DNA of 64,000 nt from Acidimicrobiia bacterium (lineage in GTDB: Bacteria; Actinomycetota; Acidimicrobiia; Spongiisociales; UBA11373), in contig CP129495.1 in assembly GCA_030584185.1 (NCBI GenBank), positions 1,915,469-1,979,468 on the forward strand, read 5' to 3'. Positions 35,375 through 44,638 of the stretch are shown piece by piece. A program made the position numbers and the translations under genes. The notes beneath the pieces were generated by a model, which was given only the letters and a program-made list of their open reading frames with translations, made no database searches and was not told the DNA's origin. Within the stretch, counting starts at the first letter, position 1; every line of letters begins with the position of its first letter.

Positions 35375-37167
35375 CCCACCCCCCGGGACCTGGCGGCGGC
35401 CTCCTGCTCGTACGCCTCGACCAGCCGGGCGTAGCCGCGCTCGGTGGCGAGCAGTTCGGAGTGGGAGCCCTGGGCGATCACGCGGCCGTCGTCGATGAAG
35501 ATCACCTGGTCGGCGAGACGGATCGAGGACGGCCGGTACGCCACCACGATGATCGTCGAGGGCAGGGCGGCGGTGTGCAGACGGCGCAGGATCTCGGCCT
35601 CCACCGACGGATCCACCGCCGAGGTGGCGTCGTCCATTATCAGCACCCGGGGACGGCGAGCCAGGGCCCGGGCGAGGGCGATTCGCTGCCGCTGGCCGCC
35701 GGAGAGCGACGCTCCCCGCTCACCGACATGGGTGTCATACCCCTCGGGGAGTGCCTCGATGAAGTCGTGGGCGCCGGCGAGCCGGGCCGCCTCGATCACC
35801 CTCTCGTCCGGCATCTCCACGCCGAGAGTGATGTTGCCCCGCACCGTGTCGTCGAACAGGTACGCGGTCTGGGCCACGTAGGCGATCTCCTTGGCCAGTT
35901 CGTGCCGGGCGAATTCCCGCAGGTCTCTCTCGTCGAGGTGGATGCGCCCACTCGCCGGGTCCCAGAGGCGGGCAAGGAGCAGGGTGAGGGTGGTCTTCCC
36001 CGAACCGGTGGGGCCGACCACGGCCACGGTGCGTCCTGCGGGGACGTCCACCACCACGTCGGTGAGGACGGCCTCCCCGGTCTCGTAACCGAAGCCGACC
36101 GCCGCCGAGTCGACCGGCGCCGGCCCCGTCTCGGGCCGGGCGGCGAGGTCGCCGTACTCGACGCGTTCGTCGGCGGCGAGCACGGCAGCCACACGGTTCC
36201 AGGCGGGGATGGCCGCCGCCATGTCGAAGAGCACGAAGGCGATCAGCTGGATGGGAAAGGTGAGTAGCGAGAGCAGGTACATGGCGGTGACGATGTCGCC
36301 CTCGGTGATCGCCCCGGCGTCCACCCGCAGTGCACCCACCGCCAGGACGCCGAGGGCGACCGCCGGGATGAGAACCACGATGAGCGTCCGGAAGGTCTCC
36401 CAGCGAACCCCCAGGTCGACGGTGATGTCGCGCAGCCCGTCCGAAGCCACCCGCATGCGCGCCGTCTCATGGTCCTCCCGTCCCAGTGCCTTGACGGTGA
36501 GCGCCCCGTCGAAGCTCTCGTGGGCGACCCCGCTGACGACACCGTTCTGCGTCTGGATCCCCTCCCATGCCGGGTACAGGGTGATGGCGGCCCGCACCTC
36601 GATGGCCACCACCACGCCCATCCCGGCGAGCGCCACCATACCGAGCCACGGGTCGAGCAGGGCGAGCATCACCACGGTTCCGATCACCAACAGCGACACG
36701 CCGGTGGCGTAGGGGAGTGGAGCGAGGACGCTGGTGCCCCGCTCGGTGTCGTTGTCTGCCACCGCCAGCAGATCGCCGATCGACTGGCGATCGAACCACG
36801 CCAGCTCCAGTTCCAGCTGGTGCTCGATGAGCCGGCTCCGTAGCTGCTGCTGGTTGCGCAGCTGGAGCCACCCGGCCGAGGTGCGGCGCATCACGATGGC
36901 CGCCGCCTTCCAGGCGGCCACTCCGACCACGGCCAGCACCACGGGAAGCGCCTTGCCCGACATCGGCTTCCCGTCGCGCAGGACGGGCAGCACCGCAGTG
37001 TCGGTAACCCAACCGATCACCAGCGATGAGGCGATGATCGCGGCGGCGAACCCGGCGGCGCCGGTGACCGCCAGGGCGAATGCGAGCGGCTGGGTTCGGA
37101 TGAACCCGCCGACGATTCGCAGGCCTTTGCCCAGAACCTGGGCGGCATTCAGGGGTGGTTGCTCCAC
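35371..37167 (-). CDS. ABC exporter half-transporter with the degenerate ATP site
   Basis: 598 residues, six membrane helices and an ATPase domain. Walker A GPTGSGKTT and signature LSGGQRQRIALARAL are intact, but Walker B reads VLIMDDATSAVD (Asp instead of the catalytic Glu) and the switch His is Tyr (VVAYRPSS). These changes mark the non-hydrolytic site of a heterodimeric exporter and fit exactly with the defects in the partner. Start GTG 37167 was chosen because TATCCT lies six bases upstream; the open frame upstream is non-conserved. Confidence 0.92.
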   Translation of the reverse strand: MEQPPLNAAQVLGKGLRIVGGFIRTQPLAFALAVTGAAGFAAAIIASSLVIGWVTDTAVLPVLRDGKPMSGKALPVVLAVVGVAAWKAAAIVMRRTSAGWLQLRNQQQLRSRLIEHQLELELAWFDRQSIGDLLAVADNDTERGTSVLAPLPYATGVSLLVIGTVVMLALLDPWLGMVALAGMGVVVAIEVRAAITLYPAWEGIQTQNGVVSGVAHESFDGALTVKALGREDHETARMRVASDGLRDITVDLGVRWETFRTLIVVLIPAVALGVLAVGALRVDAGAITEGDIVTAMYLLSLLTFPIQLIAFVLFDMAAAIPAWNRVAAVLAADERVEYGDLAARPETGPAPVDSAAVGFGYETGEAVLTDVVVDVPAGRTVAVVGPTGSGKTTLTLLLARLWDPASGRIHLDERDLREFARHELAKEIAYVAQTAYLFDDTVRGNITLGVEMPDERVIEAARLAGAHDFIEALPEGYDTHVGERGASLSGGQRQRIALARALARRPRVLIMDDATSAVDPSVEAEILRRLHTAALPSTIIVVAYRPSSIRLADQVIFIDDGRVIAQGSHSELLATERGYARLVEAYEQEAAARSRGVG

Positions 37168-37173
37168 CGGGTC

Positions 37174-37179
37174 AGGATA
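37174..37179 (-). promoter_or_regulatory. -10 element of the ABC exporter operon (leaderless)
   Basis: TATCCT, minus strand, six bases before GTG 37167. Confidence 0.5.
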
Positions 37180-37281
37180 GGGGCCGTGACGGGGGATCCT
37201 CACGGGCGGTCGGGAGCGTCGCGGTGCGCACATCTCGTGATACGGCGGTCGTGGCGTCAGGTACTGCTTCCTGGTCGGGGA

Positions 37282-37614
37282 TCAGCTCTCACCGGCGCAG
37301 GAAACGCATCGAGAGGTCCATGGAATCACCTCGAGGCGCGCCTCAGGGATGTCGGATGAGCAGACCTCACACCGCCCGTACCCGCCCTCGGCGAGGCGGG
37401 TCAGGGCGTGATCCACTTCTTCCAGGGATCGGGCGATGGAGCGGGCGGAGGCGGTGGTGGCCAGCCTCTCCACCGCCTCGGAGGTGCCGTCCCCGACCCT
37501 TTTCCCAAACGAGACCCCGACACCCGGTGCTCTCGGCTCGGTGAGACGGTCGAGCTCGGCCTGGAGCTCGGTTCGCCTGATCGTCAGCCTCTCGCGTGCC
37601 ACGCCAAGGTCCAT
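37282..37614 (-). CDS. DksA/TraR family zinc-finger protein
   Basis: 110 residues. An N-terminal coiled-coil-like helical pair (~5-75) is followed by a C4 zinc finger: Cys82, Cys85, Cys103 and Cys106 in GRCEVCSSDIPEARL and SRCVSCAG. The segment EVDHALTRLAEGGYGRCEVC is the family signature. DksA-like proteins act in the RNA polymerase secondary channel; the acidic tip needed for this (DxxDxA) is not obvious, so a role other than stringent control is possible. Confidence 0.9.
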   Translation of the reverse strand: MDLGVARERLTIRRTELQAELDRLTEPRAPGVGVSFGKRVGDGTSEAVERLATTASARSIARSLEEVDHALTRLAEGGYGRCEVCSSDIPEARLEVIPWTSRCVSCAGES

Positions 37615-37645
37615 GGGGCCATGGTGGCATGCCGGCCTCAGCCGG

Positions 37646-39265
37646 TCACCGGACCTCGGGGAGTATCGGGGGACGCATCAGCGGCCGGAGGAAGGCGAGG
37701 GCGGGGCGCGGCTCGGCGGCGGCAGCGGCGAGCACCCCGCCGTTCAAGGCACCCACGATCCCGGGTGCCGAGGCGTCGGCCCCGCCCAGATAGAGGCCTC
37801 GCAGACGGGTCCTGGGTAGGAGCGAACCGTCATGGAACCGGGCGACCGCCGTGCCCAGTCCGTAGATCGAGCCGCGGTGGGCTGCGGCGAAGTGGTTGGT
37901 GGACAGCGGGGTGGACATCTCGACGTGGTCGACCATCTGGGCCAGGGCGGGGTATCGGCCCAGGTACTGCTCGAGCAGTCTGGCGGTGAGGGCCGCCTTG
38001 AACTCGTCGTAGGCGGCGGGACGGCGCTGCCACCTGGTGCCCTGCCACCGTGCGAACGCCTCCCAGGGGACGAAGGCGATCGCCTCCCCCGTGTGGCGCG
38101 TCTCCGTCCCGGGGTCGTGGAGTGGATCCTTGAGCGAGGGGAACGAGCAGAACATCACGGGCGAAGCGCCTGGCTCACGATCCGGCGCCACCTGCCACAG
38201 CCCCTCCTCGACATCCCATGAACCGAAGTACCACTGGCACCATCTGCGGGCGCCCGCAGCAGCGATGTCGCCCCGGAAACCGAGGTAGAGGCTGACGTGG
38301 GCGGGCCCGGCCTCCCGGTAGGGCTCGCCGGGACCCCCCAGTTCTTCGCCGAGCAGCCCGGCGGTGGGTATGGCTCCGATCGTGCTGACCACCCGCCGCG
38401 CTTCCACGAGGGATCCGTCACCGAGGCGGACGCCGACGACACGGCCGCGATGGCGCTCGATGGCGGTCACGGGGCGTCGTACCGCCGTCCAGCCGCCGGC
38501 GTCGGCGACGGTTCGCAGCAGCGAATCGGCGATGCTCGCCGCCCCGCCCACCGGGTAGTAGGCGCCTCGCAGGAAGTGGCGGACCATCAGGGCGTGCATG
38601 GCGAAAGAAGACCGCGAGGGCGGGGTGCCGTAGTAGCCCCACTGGGCGGCGAGAACCGCCCGCATCCGGGGGTCGTCGGTGAGGGAGGCCAGCACCTCGG
38701 CAGTGGTGGCGTCGACGTGTGGTGCGGCTGCGGCCATCGCCCTTCCCGCCGCCCCCGGGGCCAGCAGGCGGGGCATGGCCCGCGCCTGGATCGCCTTGGA
38801 CACCGATCGTGCCGCCGTCCTGGTGAGGGCGAGGTACTCGTCGATGGCGGCCCTCTCCCCGGGGAAGGACTCCCCCAGGGTCTGGCGGAACCCTTCGGCG
38901 GTGTCGGGAAGGCGGACCGAGAACCCGTCCGGGAAGTTGAACTCGTCGTAGAACTCGCCCACCGGCTCCCAGGCGAGCCGCCCGTCGCCGAGTGCGGCGA
39001 GGAGCCGCCCCGGATACGACTGCTGGGACATCTCCCCGACGATGTGCACGCCTACGTCCCAGCGGTATCCGGGCCGCTTGAAGGTCTGGGTGAATCCCCC
39101 CGGGATGTTGTGCTGCTCCAGGATCAGCACCCGGCGTCCGAGGCGGGCGAGGAGGGCGGCGGCGGCCATCCCGCCGATGCCCGAGCCGATGACCACGTAG
39201 TCCCATGGCCCTTCGGGGACGTCGTGGCTCCAGGGTCGAGACGGCTTCGGGTCGGTGTCGGTCAC
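37646..39265 (-). CDS. FAD-dependent oxidoreductase of the phytoene desaturase/retinol saturase type
   Basis: 539 residues. The dinucleotide-binding motif YVVIGSGIGGMAAAALLARLG (residues ~24-45) ends in EQHNIPGG. LYLGGADASAPGIVGALNGG at the C-terminus is the second FAD segment. WDVGVHIVGEM and SLKDPLHDPG resemble the retinol saturase/carotenoid isomerase (CrtISO) subgroup, which reduces or isomerises polyenes. No other carotenoid gene lies near, so substrate is open. It is transcribed alone, between the zinc-finger gene and the repeat-rich gap before the tRNA. Confidence 0.85.
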   Translation of the reverse strand: MTDTDPKPSRPWSHDVPEGPWDYVVIGSGIGGMAAAALLARLGRRVLILEQHNIPGGFTQTFKRPGYRWDVGVHIVGEMSQQSYPGRLLAALGDGRLAWEPVGEFYDEFNFPDGFSVRLPDTAEGFRQTLGESFPGERAAIDEYLALTRTAARSVSKAIQARAMPRLLAPGAAGRAMAAAAPHVDATTAEVLASLTDDPRMRAVLAAQWGYYGTPPSRSSFAMHALMVRHFLRGAYYPVGGAASIADSLLRTVADAGGWTAVRRPVTAIERHRGRVVGVRLGDGSLVEARRVVSTIGAIPTAGLLGEELGGPGEPYREAGPAHVSLYLGFRGDIAAAGARRWCQWYFGSWDVEEGLWQVAPDREPGASPVMFCSFPSLKDPLHDPGTETRHTGEAIAFVPWEAFARWQGTRWQRRPAAYDEFKAALTARLLEQYLGRYPALAQMVDHVEMSTPLSTNHFAAAHRGSIYGLGTAVARFHDGSLLPRTRLRGLYLGGADASAPGIVGALNGGVLAAAAAEPRPALAFLRPLMRPPILPEVR

Positions 39266-39340
39266 TGTTCCACCTCGGGTATCGGATCCAGGAGGGTACG
39301 CCGAAGCGGGTTCGGCAGCGATGGAAGGATCCGGTGTGGG

Positions 39341-39560
39341 GACGCGAGGAGTGTCGCCCCCTCCGGCAGTTCGTTCCTACCCCCGCTGGGAGGAGCACCC
39401 CGAAGGGGAGCGATGGGCAGGCCCCGACGGACCAGTGTCGCGCGGTGCCCCCTCCGGCCATTCGGGCCACCTCCCCCTGCGGGGGAGGGAACACGCCACA
39501 CCTGCTTCGGGCGGTTTCTTCCTCCCCTCGTTTGGGGAGTACCCCGATGCGGAGCGGCTC
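39341..39560. repeat. Palindromic, REP-like repeat cluster
   Basis: Within the 434-base gene-free gap (39266-39699) there are two imperfect direct copies of a ~25-base unit ending ACCCCGA-G-GGAGCG (39388-39412 and 39533-39556). There are also perfect hairpins, CCTCCCCC-TGC-GGGGGAGG (39470-39488) and CTCCCC-N6-GGGGAG (39522-39539), plus a CCCCCTCCGGC motif seen twice. This layout resembles dispersed REP-type intergenic elements. Open frames across it are shadows. Whether copies exist elsewhere in the genome cannot be seen here. Confidence 0.6.
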
Positions 39561-39699
39561 ATTCGTCCCCGGCAGGGGGGAGTACGGCGAAACCGGGAGG
39601 GGGGCAAGAGCAACATGAGCCATGGACTCGATCTCGCCGCCGATGCCTTGGCGCAGATGCCGCCACGCGACAACCGTGCACGATGTCTCGCGACCTCGG

Positions 39700-39771
<72 letters not shown>

Positions 39772-39816
39772 GGTTCCACCATTGTACCGGTGCGGGGTGC
39801 GATCACCGGCGGCCGG

Positions 39817-39822
39817 TACGAT
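39817..39822 (+). promoter_or_regulatory. -10 element of argS (short leader)
   Basis: TACGAT, eleven bases before ATG 39834. Confidence 0.45.
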
Positions 39823-39833
39823 GCCACCACACC

Positions 39834-41492
39834 ATGGTCCAGTTCCCCGACGCCATCCGCGAGGCACTTCAAGCCGCCCTGGACGCAGCCGCCGCCGATG
39901 GCGCACTGCCCGGCCTCGGTCCCGTCGAGTTCGTGGTGGAGCGGCCCCGGGATCGGGCCAACGGCGACTGGGCATGCAACGTCGCCCTGGTCGCCGCCGG
40001 GGCGGCGAAGATGCCGCCCCGTGCCGTTGCCGATGCGGTCGTCGCCCACCTTCCCCCCATCCCTCACGTCGAGCGGGTGGAGGTCGCCGGCCCCGGTTTC
40101 ATCAACTTCACGGTGGCGCGCTCCTGGTACCTGGAGGTGCTGCAACGCGCCGCCACGGGTGGTCCCGGGTTCGCCCGGTCCAGCGCTGGATCGGGGGAGC
40201 GGGTCCAGGTGGAGTTCGTCTCCTCCAACCCCAACGGCCCGCTGCACATCGGGCACGGTAGGGGTGGCGTGATCGGCGACGTACTGGCTCGCCTGCTCGA
40301 GTACGTCGGCCACCCGGTGGAACGGGAGTACTACTACAACGACGCCGGGGCACAGATCGACCGCTACGCCCTCAGCCTCCAGGCCCGATACCTCCAGGCC
40401 CTCGGCCGGGACGCCGCCGTGCCCGAGGACGGTTACCACGGCGCCTATCTGGAGGAGTGGGGCCGGGAGTTGGCCACCGAGGTGGGTGACGTCCTGGCCA
40501 CCGACGGCCTGGCCGAGATCCGTGCCTGGGGCCTGGCCCGGGCGATGCGCGACATCGAGGAGACCCTGATCCTCGCCCGCATCCCCTTCGACGTCTGGTT
40601 CAGTGAGACCAGCCTGCACCAGGACGGCCGGGTGGACGAGTCGATCCGGGTGCTCGAGGAGCGGGGTCACGTCTATCGGGACGAAGGCGCCACCTGGTTC
40701 CGCACCACCGAATTCGGCGACGAGAAGGACCGGGTCCTGGTCAAGTCGAACGGCGAGTACACCTACATCGCCCCCGACGTCGCCTACCACCGGGACAAGT
40801 TCGAGCGCGGCTTCGACCGGGTGATCAACATCTGGGGTGCCGACCATCACGGATATGTGCCGAGGATGAAGGCGGCGGTGGAGGCGATGGGATACGACCC
40901 GGAGCGCCTGGAGGTGGTGATCACTCAAACGGTGAACCTGATGCGGTCCGGCGAGCCGGTGCGGATGTCCACCCGGGCGGGCGAGTTCGTCACCTTCCGC
41001 GAGGTCCTGGAGGAGGTGGGCACCGACGCCACCCGTTACCACCTTGCCGCCTTCAGCCCCGACACCGCCATCAACTTCGACCTGGAGGCGGCCCGGGCAC
41101 AGTCGATGGACAACCCGGTCTACTACCTGCAGTACGCCCACGCCCGCATGTGCTCCCTGGAGCGGTTCGCCTCCGAGCAGGGAGTGACCCGCGTGCCGTT
41201 GGGCGACGCCGACCTGTCGCTGTTGACGCACCCGGCCGAGGCCTCCCTCCTCGAACAGCTCGACCTGCTGGCCGAGGAGGTCGCCGAGGCGGCCCGGCGT
41301 CGCGCCCCGCACCGCCTCTGCGGTTTCGGCCAGGAGTACGCCGCAGCCTTCCACCGCTTCTACACGGATTGCCGCATCGTCACCGACGATCCGGAGATCA
41401 CCCAGGCCCGCCTCTGGCTGGTGGAGGCCTCCCGCAACGGGATCAGGGCCATCCTCGATCTGCTCGGGCTCAGCGCGCCCGAGCAGATGTAG
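39834..41492 (+). CDS. argS: Arginyl-tRNA synthetase
   Basis: Class I synthetase, 552 residues. The N-terminal additional domain (1-110) precedes the ATP site with PLHIGHGRGG (HIGH from His138). The KMSKS loop is replaced by RMSTRAG, common in ArgRS. The C-terminal anticodon-binding helices contain YYLQYAHARMCSLERFA, diagnostic for this family. ATG 39834 follows a TACGAT promoter hexamer; the open frame upstream covers the tRNA and repeats and is not coding. hom follows after eight bases. Confidence 0.97.
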   Translation: MVQFPDAIREALQAALDAAAADGALPGLGPVEFVVERPRDRANGDWACNVALVAAGAAKMPPRAVADAVVAHLPPIPHVERVEVAGPGFINFTVARSWYLEVLQRAATGGPGFARSSAGSGERVQVEFVSSNPNGPLHIGHGRGGVIGDVLARLLEYVGHPVEREYYYNDAGAQIDRYALSLQARYLQALGRDAAVPEDGYHGAYLEEWGRELATEVGDVLATDGLAEIRAWGLARAMRDIEETLILARIPFDVWFSETSLHQDGRVDESIRVLEERGHVYRDEGATWFRTTEFGDEKDRVLVKSNGEYTYIAPDVAYHRDKFERGFDRVINIWGADHHGYVPRMKAAVEAMGYDPERLEVVITQTVNLMRSGEPVRMSTRAGEFVTFREVLEEVGTDATRYHLAAFSPDTAINFDLEAARAQSMDNPVYYLQYAHARMCSLERFASEQGVTRVPLGDADLSLLTHPAEASLLEQLDLLAEEVAEAARRRAPHRLCGFGQEYAAAFHRFYTDCRIVTDDPEITQARLWLVEASRNGIRAILDLLGLSAPEQM

Positions 41493-41500
41493 GGGGCGCC

Positions 41501-42784
41501 GTGGCGGTTGGCATCGGAATCGCCGGAGCCGGGACGGTGGGAGGCACCCTGATCCGACGGCTGGTGGACGAGCGGGAGATGGTGACCGCCCGCACCGGGC
41601 TCGACCTGGAGGTGCGCCGGGTGGCCGTGCGCGACCCCTCCAAGGCGCGGGTGTTCGACCTGCCATCTGGGATCGTCACCGGCGACGTCATGGATCTCGT
41701 CTCCGACCTCACGGTGGACCTGGTGGTGGAGGTGATGGGGGGGCTGGAGCCGGCCGGGTCGCTGGTGCTCGCCGCCCTGCAGGCGGGCAAGCCCGTGGTC
41801 ACCGCCAACAAGGAGCTGATCGCCGCTCGTGCGCCCGAGCTGGTTGCGGCCGCCGCCGCCTCCGGGGTTCCGCTGCTGTTCGAGGCGGCGGTGGGCGGGG
41901 GTATCCCGATCATCCGGCCGCTCTCCGAGACCCTTGCCGGGGAGCAGGTGGACCGGGTGATGGGGATCGTCAACGGCACCACCAACTTCATCCTCACCGC
42001 CATGGCCGAACAAGGCTGGTCGTACGAGGAGGCCCTGGCCGAGGCCCAGCGCCTCGGTTACGCCGAGCCCGATCCGGAGGCCGACGTCTCCGGAGCCGAC
42101 GCCGCCTCCAAGGCGGCCATCCTGGCCGGGCTCGCCTTCGGCGTGTGGGTCGACCCGGCCCGAGTCCATCGTGAGGGCATCGACGGGATCACCGTCGACG
42201 ACCTGGCAGCTGCTTCGCGGCTCGGATACGCCATTCGCCTTCTCGCCGTGGCCGAGCGCATCCCGGCCGGTGTCGTCGCCCGGGTGCATCCGGCGATGGT
42301 GCCGCTCGCCCATCCGCTGGCCTCGATCCGGGGGGCGACCAACGCCATCTTCATCACGGGAGCATCGGCCGGCGAGCTGCTCTTCGCCGGCCCTGGCGCC
42401 GGCGGCGATCCCACCGCCACCGCGGTGCTGGGGGACGTCATCGACGCCGCCCGGGAGCTTCTGTCGGGGGCCCAGGCGGCCCCCCGTCTCGCCTTCGGCC
42501 CCGGCGAAGTGGCCGGCTTCGAGGAGGTGGAAACCCGCTGGTGCCTGCGCCTGGAGGTCCAGGACAGTCCCGGGGTGCTGGCCCGGATCGCCGGGGCGTT
42601 CGGCGACGCCGGCGTGAGCTTGCGATCGGTGTGGCAGGAGGGTCGGGGCGACCGGGCGACCCTGCTGCTCGTGACCCATGCCGCCCCCGAGGCGGCGCAG
42701 CGCCGGGCGCGAAGTGCCCTCGAGGGCCTCGACGTGGTGGCCGAGGTGGCGTCGGTGATCCGCGTGGAGGGCGAGCCGGGGTGA
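41501..42784 (+). CDS. hom: Homoserine dehydrogenase with ACT domain
   Basis: Reduces aspartate semialdehyde to homoserine, the branch point to threonine and methionine. 427 residues: Rossmann domain from [15 protein letters not shown], the conserved TANKELIA and [12 protein letters not shown] segments, the catalytic [15 protein letters not shown], and a C-terminal ACT domain (~345-420, [23 protein letters not shown]) for threonine feedback. GTG 41501 has AGGGGG upstream. It follows argS closely and is coupled to thrC by GTGA. lysA, which usually sits between argS and hom in actinobacteria, is not here. Confidence 0.96.
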   Translation: MAVGIGIAGAGTVGGTLIRRLVDEREMVTARTGLDLEVRRVAVRDPSKARVFDLPSGIVTGDVMDLVSDLTVDLVVEVMGGLEPAGSLVLAALQAGKPVVTANKELIAARAPELVAAAAASGVPLLFEAAVGGGIPIIRPLSETLAGEQVDRVMGIVNGTTNFILTAMAEQGWSYEEALAEAQRLGYAEPDPEADVSGADAASKAAILAGLAFGVWVDPARVHREGIDGITVDDLAAASRLGYAIRLLAVAERIPAGVVARVHPAMVPLAHPLASIRGATNAIFITGASAGELLFAGPGAGGDPTATAVLGDVIDAARELLSGAQAAPRLAFGPGEVAGFEEVETRWCLRLEVQDSPGVLARIAGAFGDAGVSLRSVWQEGRGDRATLLLVTHAAPEAAQRRARSALEGLDVVAEVASVIRVEGEPG

Positions 42785-43806
42785 GTGCCTGGCCCGGGGT
42801 GATCGCCCGATTCCGCGACCGACTCCCCGTGACCGACTCCACGCCGGTGGTCACCCTGCTCGAGGGCGACACCCCGCTGCTGCCGGCACCGCACCTTTCG
42901 GGCCTGGTGGGGCGCCAGGTTTTCCTCAAGGTCGAGGGGGCCAACCCGACCGGCTCCTTCAAGGATCGGGGGATGACCCTGGCGGTGAGCAAGGCCCTCG
43001 AGGAGGGTGCTACCGCCGTCGCCTGCGCCTCCACCGGGAACACCTCGGCGTCGGCCGCCGCCTACGCCGCCCGCGCCGGGATCGAGTGCATCGTGGTGCT
43101 GCCCGCCGGGAAGGTGGCGCTGGGCAAGCTGGCCCAGGCGGTTCGCCATGGCGCTCGGGTGATCTCGGTCGACGGCTCCTTCGACCAGGCCCTGGAGATC
43201 ACGGTCGCCCTCTCGGAGCGTCACGGGGTGTCCCTGGTCAACTCGATCAACCCGTACCGCATCCTCGGCCAGCAGTCGGTCGCCTGGGAGGTGGTGGAGG
43301 CGCTAGGGGAGGCGCCGGCGGTCCACGCCCTGCCGGTCGGCAACGCCGGGAACATCACCGCCCACTGGATGGGGTACCGGGCGGTGGGGGCGGCACCCCG
43401 GATGTGGGGGTTCCAGGCGGCAGGGTCGGCGCCGATCGTCCTCGGGCGGCGGGTGGAGCGTCCGGAGACGGTGGCCACCGCCATCCGCATCGGGAACCCG
43501 GCGTCATGGGATGGGGCCGTCGCCGCTCGCAACGAATCCGGGGGGCGCATCGAGGCGGTGACCGACGAGCAGATCCTCACCGCCTACGACCTGCTCGCCT
43601 CACGTGAGGGGGTGTTCTGCGAGCCGGCGTCGGCGGCGTCGGTGGCCGGGGTCCTCGCCTTCGCCGGGGATCTGCCCGACGGGCCGGTGGTGTGCACCCT
43701 CACCGGGCACGGCCTCAAGGATCCCGGGGTGGCGGTCGACGGTCTGGAGCCCGCCGCACCGGTGGAGGCGACCCTGGAGGCGGTGGTCTCGGCGCTGGGT
43801 TGGTGA
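42781..43806 (+). CDS. thrC: Threonine synthase
   Basis: PLP enzyme that converts O-phosphohomoserine to threonine. 341 residues, the shorter actinobacterial class. Lys61 in PTGSFKDRG binds [21 protein letters not shown] and the phosphate-binding [16 protein letters not shown] are typical. It starts within the hom stop codon. thrB, needed to supply its substrate, does not follow as it does in mycobacteria, and is not seen in the window. Confidence 0.96.
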   Translation: MSAWPGVIARFRDRLPVTDSTPVVTLLEGDTPLLPAPHLSGLVGRQVFLKVEGANPTGSFKDRGMTLAVSKALEEGATAVACASTGNTSASAAAYAARAGIECIVVLPAGKVALGKLAQAVRHGARVISVDGSFDQALEITVALSERHGVSLVNSINPYRILGQQSVAWEVVEALGEAPAVHALPVGNAGNITAHWMGYRAVGAAPRMWGFQAAGSAPIVLGRRVERPETVATAIRIGNPASWDGAVAARNESGGRIEAVTDEQILTAYDLLASREGVFCEPASAASVAGVLAFAGDLPDGPVVCTLTGHGLKDPGVAVDGLEPAAPVEATLEAVVSALGW

Positions 43807-43821
43807 GGGCTCTGCCTGCCT

Positions 43822-43849
43822 TTGCTCCCGGCGGAGAATCCCCTACAAT
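43822..43849 (+). promoter_or_regulatory. Promoter of the transaldolase-like/rho operon
   Basis: TTGCTC (43822-43827) and TACAAT (43844-43849), 16 bases apart. The predicted start near 43856 gives a leader of about 100 bases before GTG 43957. Confidence 0.6.
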
Positions 43850-43956
43850 GCGAATCGGGCATCCGCCCCGATCTCCTCGACCGGTTCCCCATGGCCCGCG
43901 TACACGCCGGTGCCGTGCCCGATCGAGGGACATCCCAAGACCTCGCTGGAGGTAGC

Positions 43957-44625
43957 GTGAAGCTCTTCCTGGACACGGCGCACCTCGCCGACATCGAAAC
44001 CGCACGCGGCTGGGGGATCCTCGACGGGATCACCACCAACCCCACCCTTGCCGCCAAGGAAGGTCTCTTGTTCCACGACCTGATCCGCGCCATCACCTCG
44101 ATCATCGATGGCCCGGTCTCTGCCGAGGTGGTCGCCGACGACCGCGAGGAGATGCTGCGCCAGGCACGTGAGATCTCCGCCATCGCCGGCAATGTGGTGG
44201 TGAAGGTGCCCATGACCCGCGAGGGCGTCGCCGCCGGCGCCCGCATCGTTGAGGAGGGGATCCCGATCAACGTGACCCTGGTGTTCTCCGCCGCCCAGGC
44301 GATCCTGGCGGCCAACATCGGGGCCACATTCGTCTCGCCGTTCCTGGGCCGGGTGGACGACGTGGGCAACGACGGCCTCGGCCTCCTATCCGAGATCACC
44401 TCCATCTACGCCACTCAGGGGTACGACACCGAGGTGCTCGCCGCCAGCCTGCGCCACCCGGTGCACGTGGTGGAGTCGGCCCGGCTCGGCGCCGACGCCG
44501 CAACCATGCCCTTCGCCGTGATGGAGAAACTCTTCGACCATCCACTGACCGACATCGGCAACGAACGTTTCAACCGCGACTGGGAGGCCTATCAGGCCGC
44601 CCTCGCCGCTCGCAAGCAGTCCTGA
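43957..44625 (+). CDS. Fructose-6-phosphate aldolase / transaldolase-like (TalC type)
   Basis: 222 residues, the small class of the transaldolase family. Lys83 in [10 protein letters not shown] forms the Schiff base; [20 protein letters not shown] and [15 protein letters not shown] are diagnostic. It may act as a true transaldolase or as a fructose-6-phosphate aldolase. GGAGGT four bases upstream fixes GTG 43957, although an in-frame ATG at 43891 could extend the protein by 22 non-conserved residues. It occupies the place of thrB between thrC and rho. Confidence 0.92.
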   Translation: MKLFLDTAHLADIETARGWGILDGITTNPTLAAKEGLLFHDLIRAITSIIDGPVSAEVVADDREEMLRQAREISAIAGNVVVKVPMTREGVAAGARIVEEGIPINVTLVFSAAQAILAANIGATFVSPFLGRVDDVGNDGLGLLSEITSIYATQGYDTEVLAASLRHPVHVVESARLGADAATMPFAVMEKLFDHPLTDIGNERFNRDWEAYQAALAARKQS

Positions 44626-44638
44626 GGAAAGGGACCAG

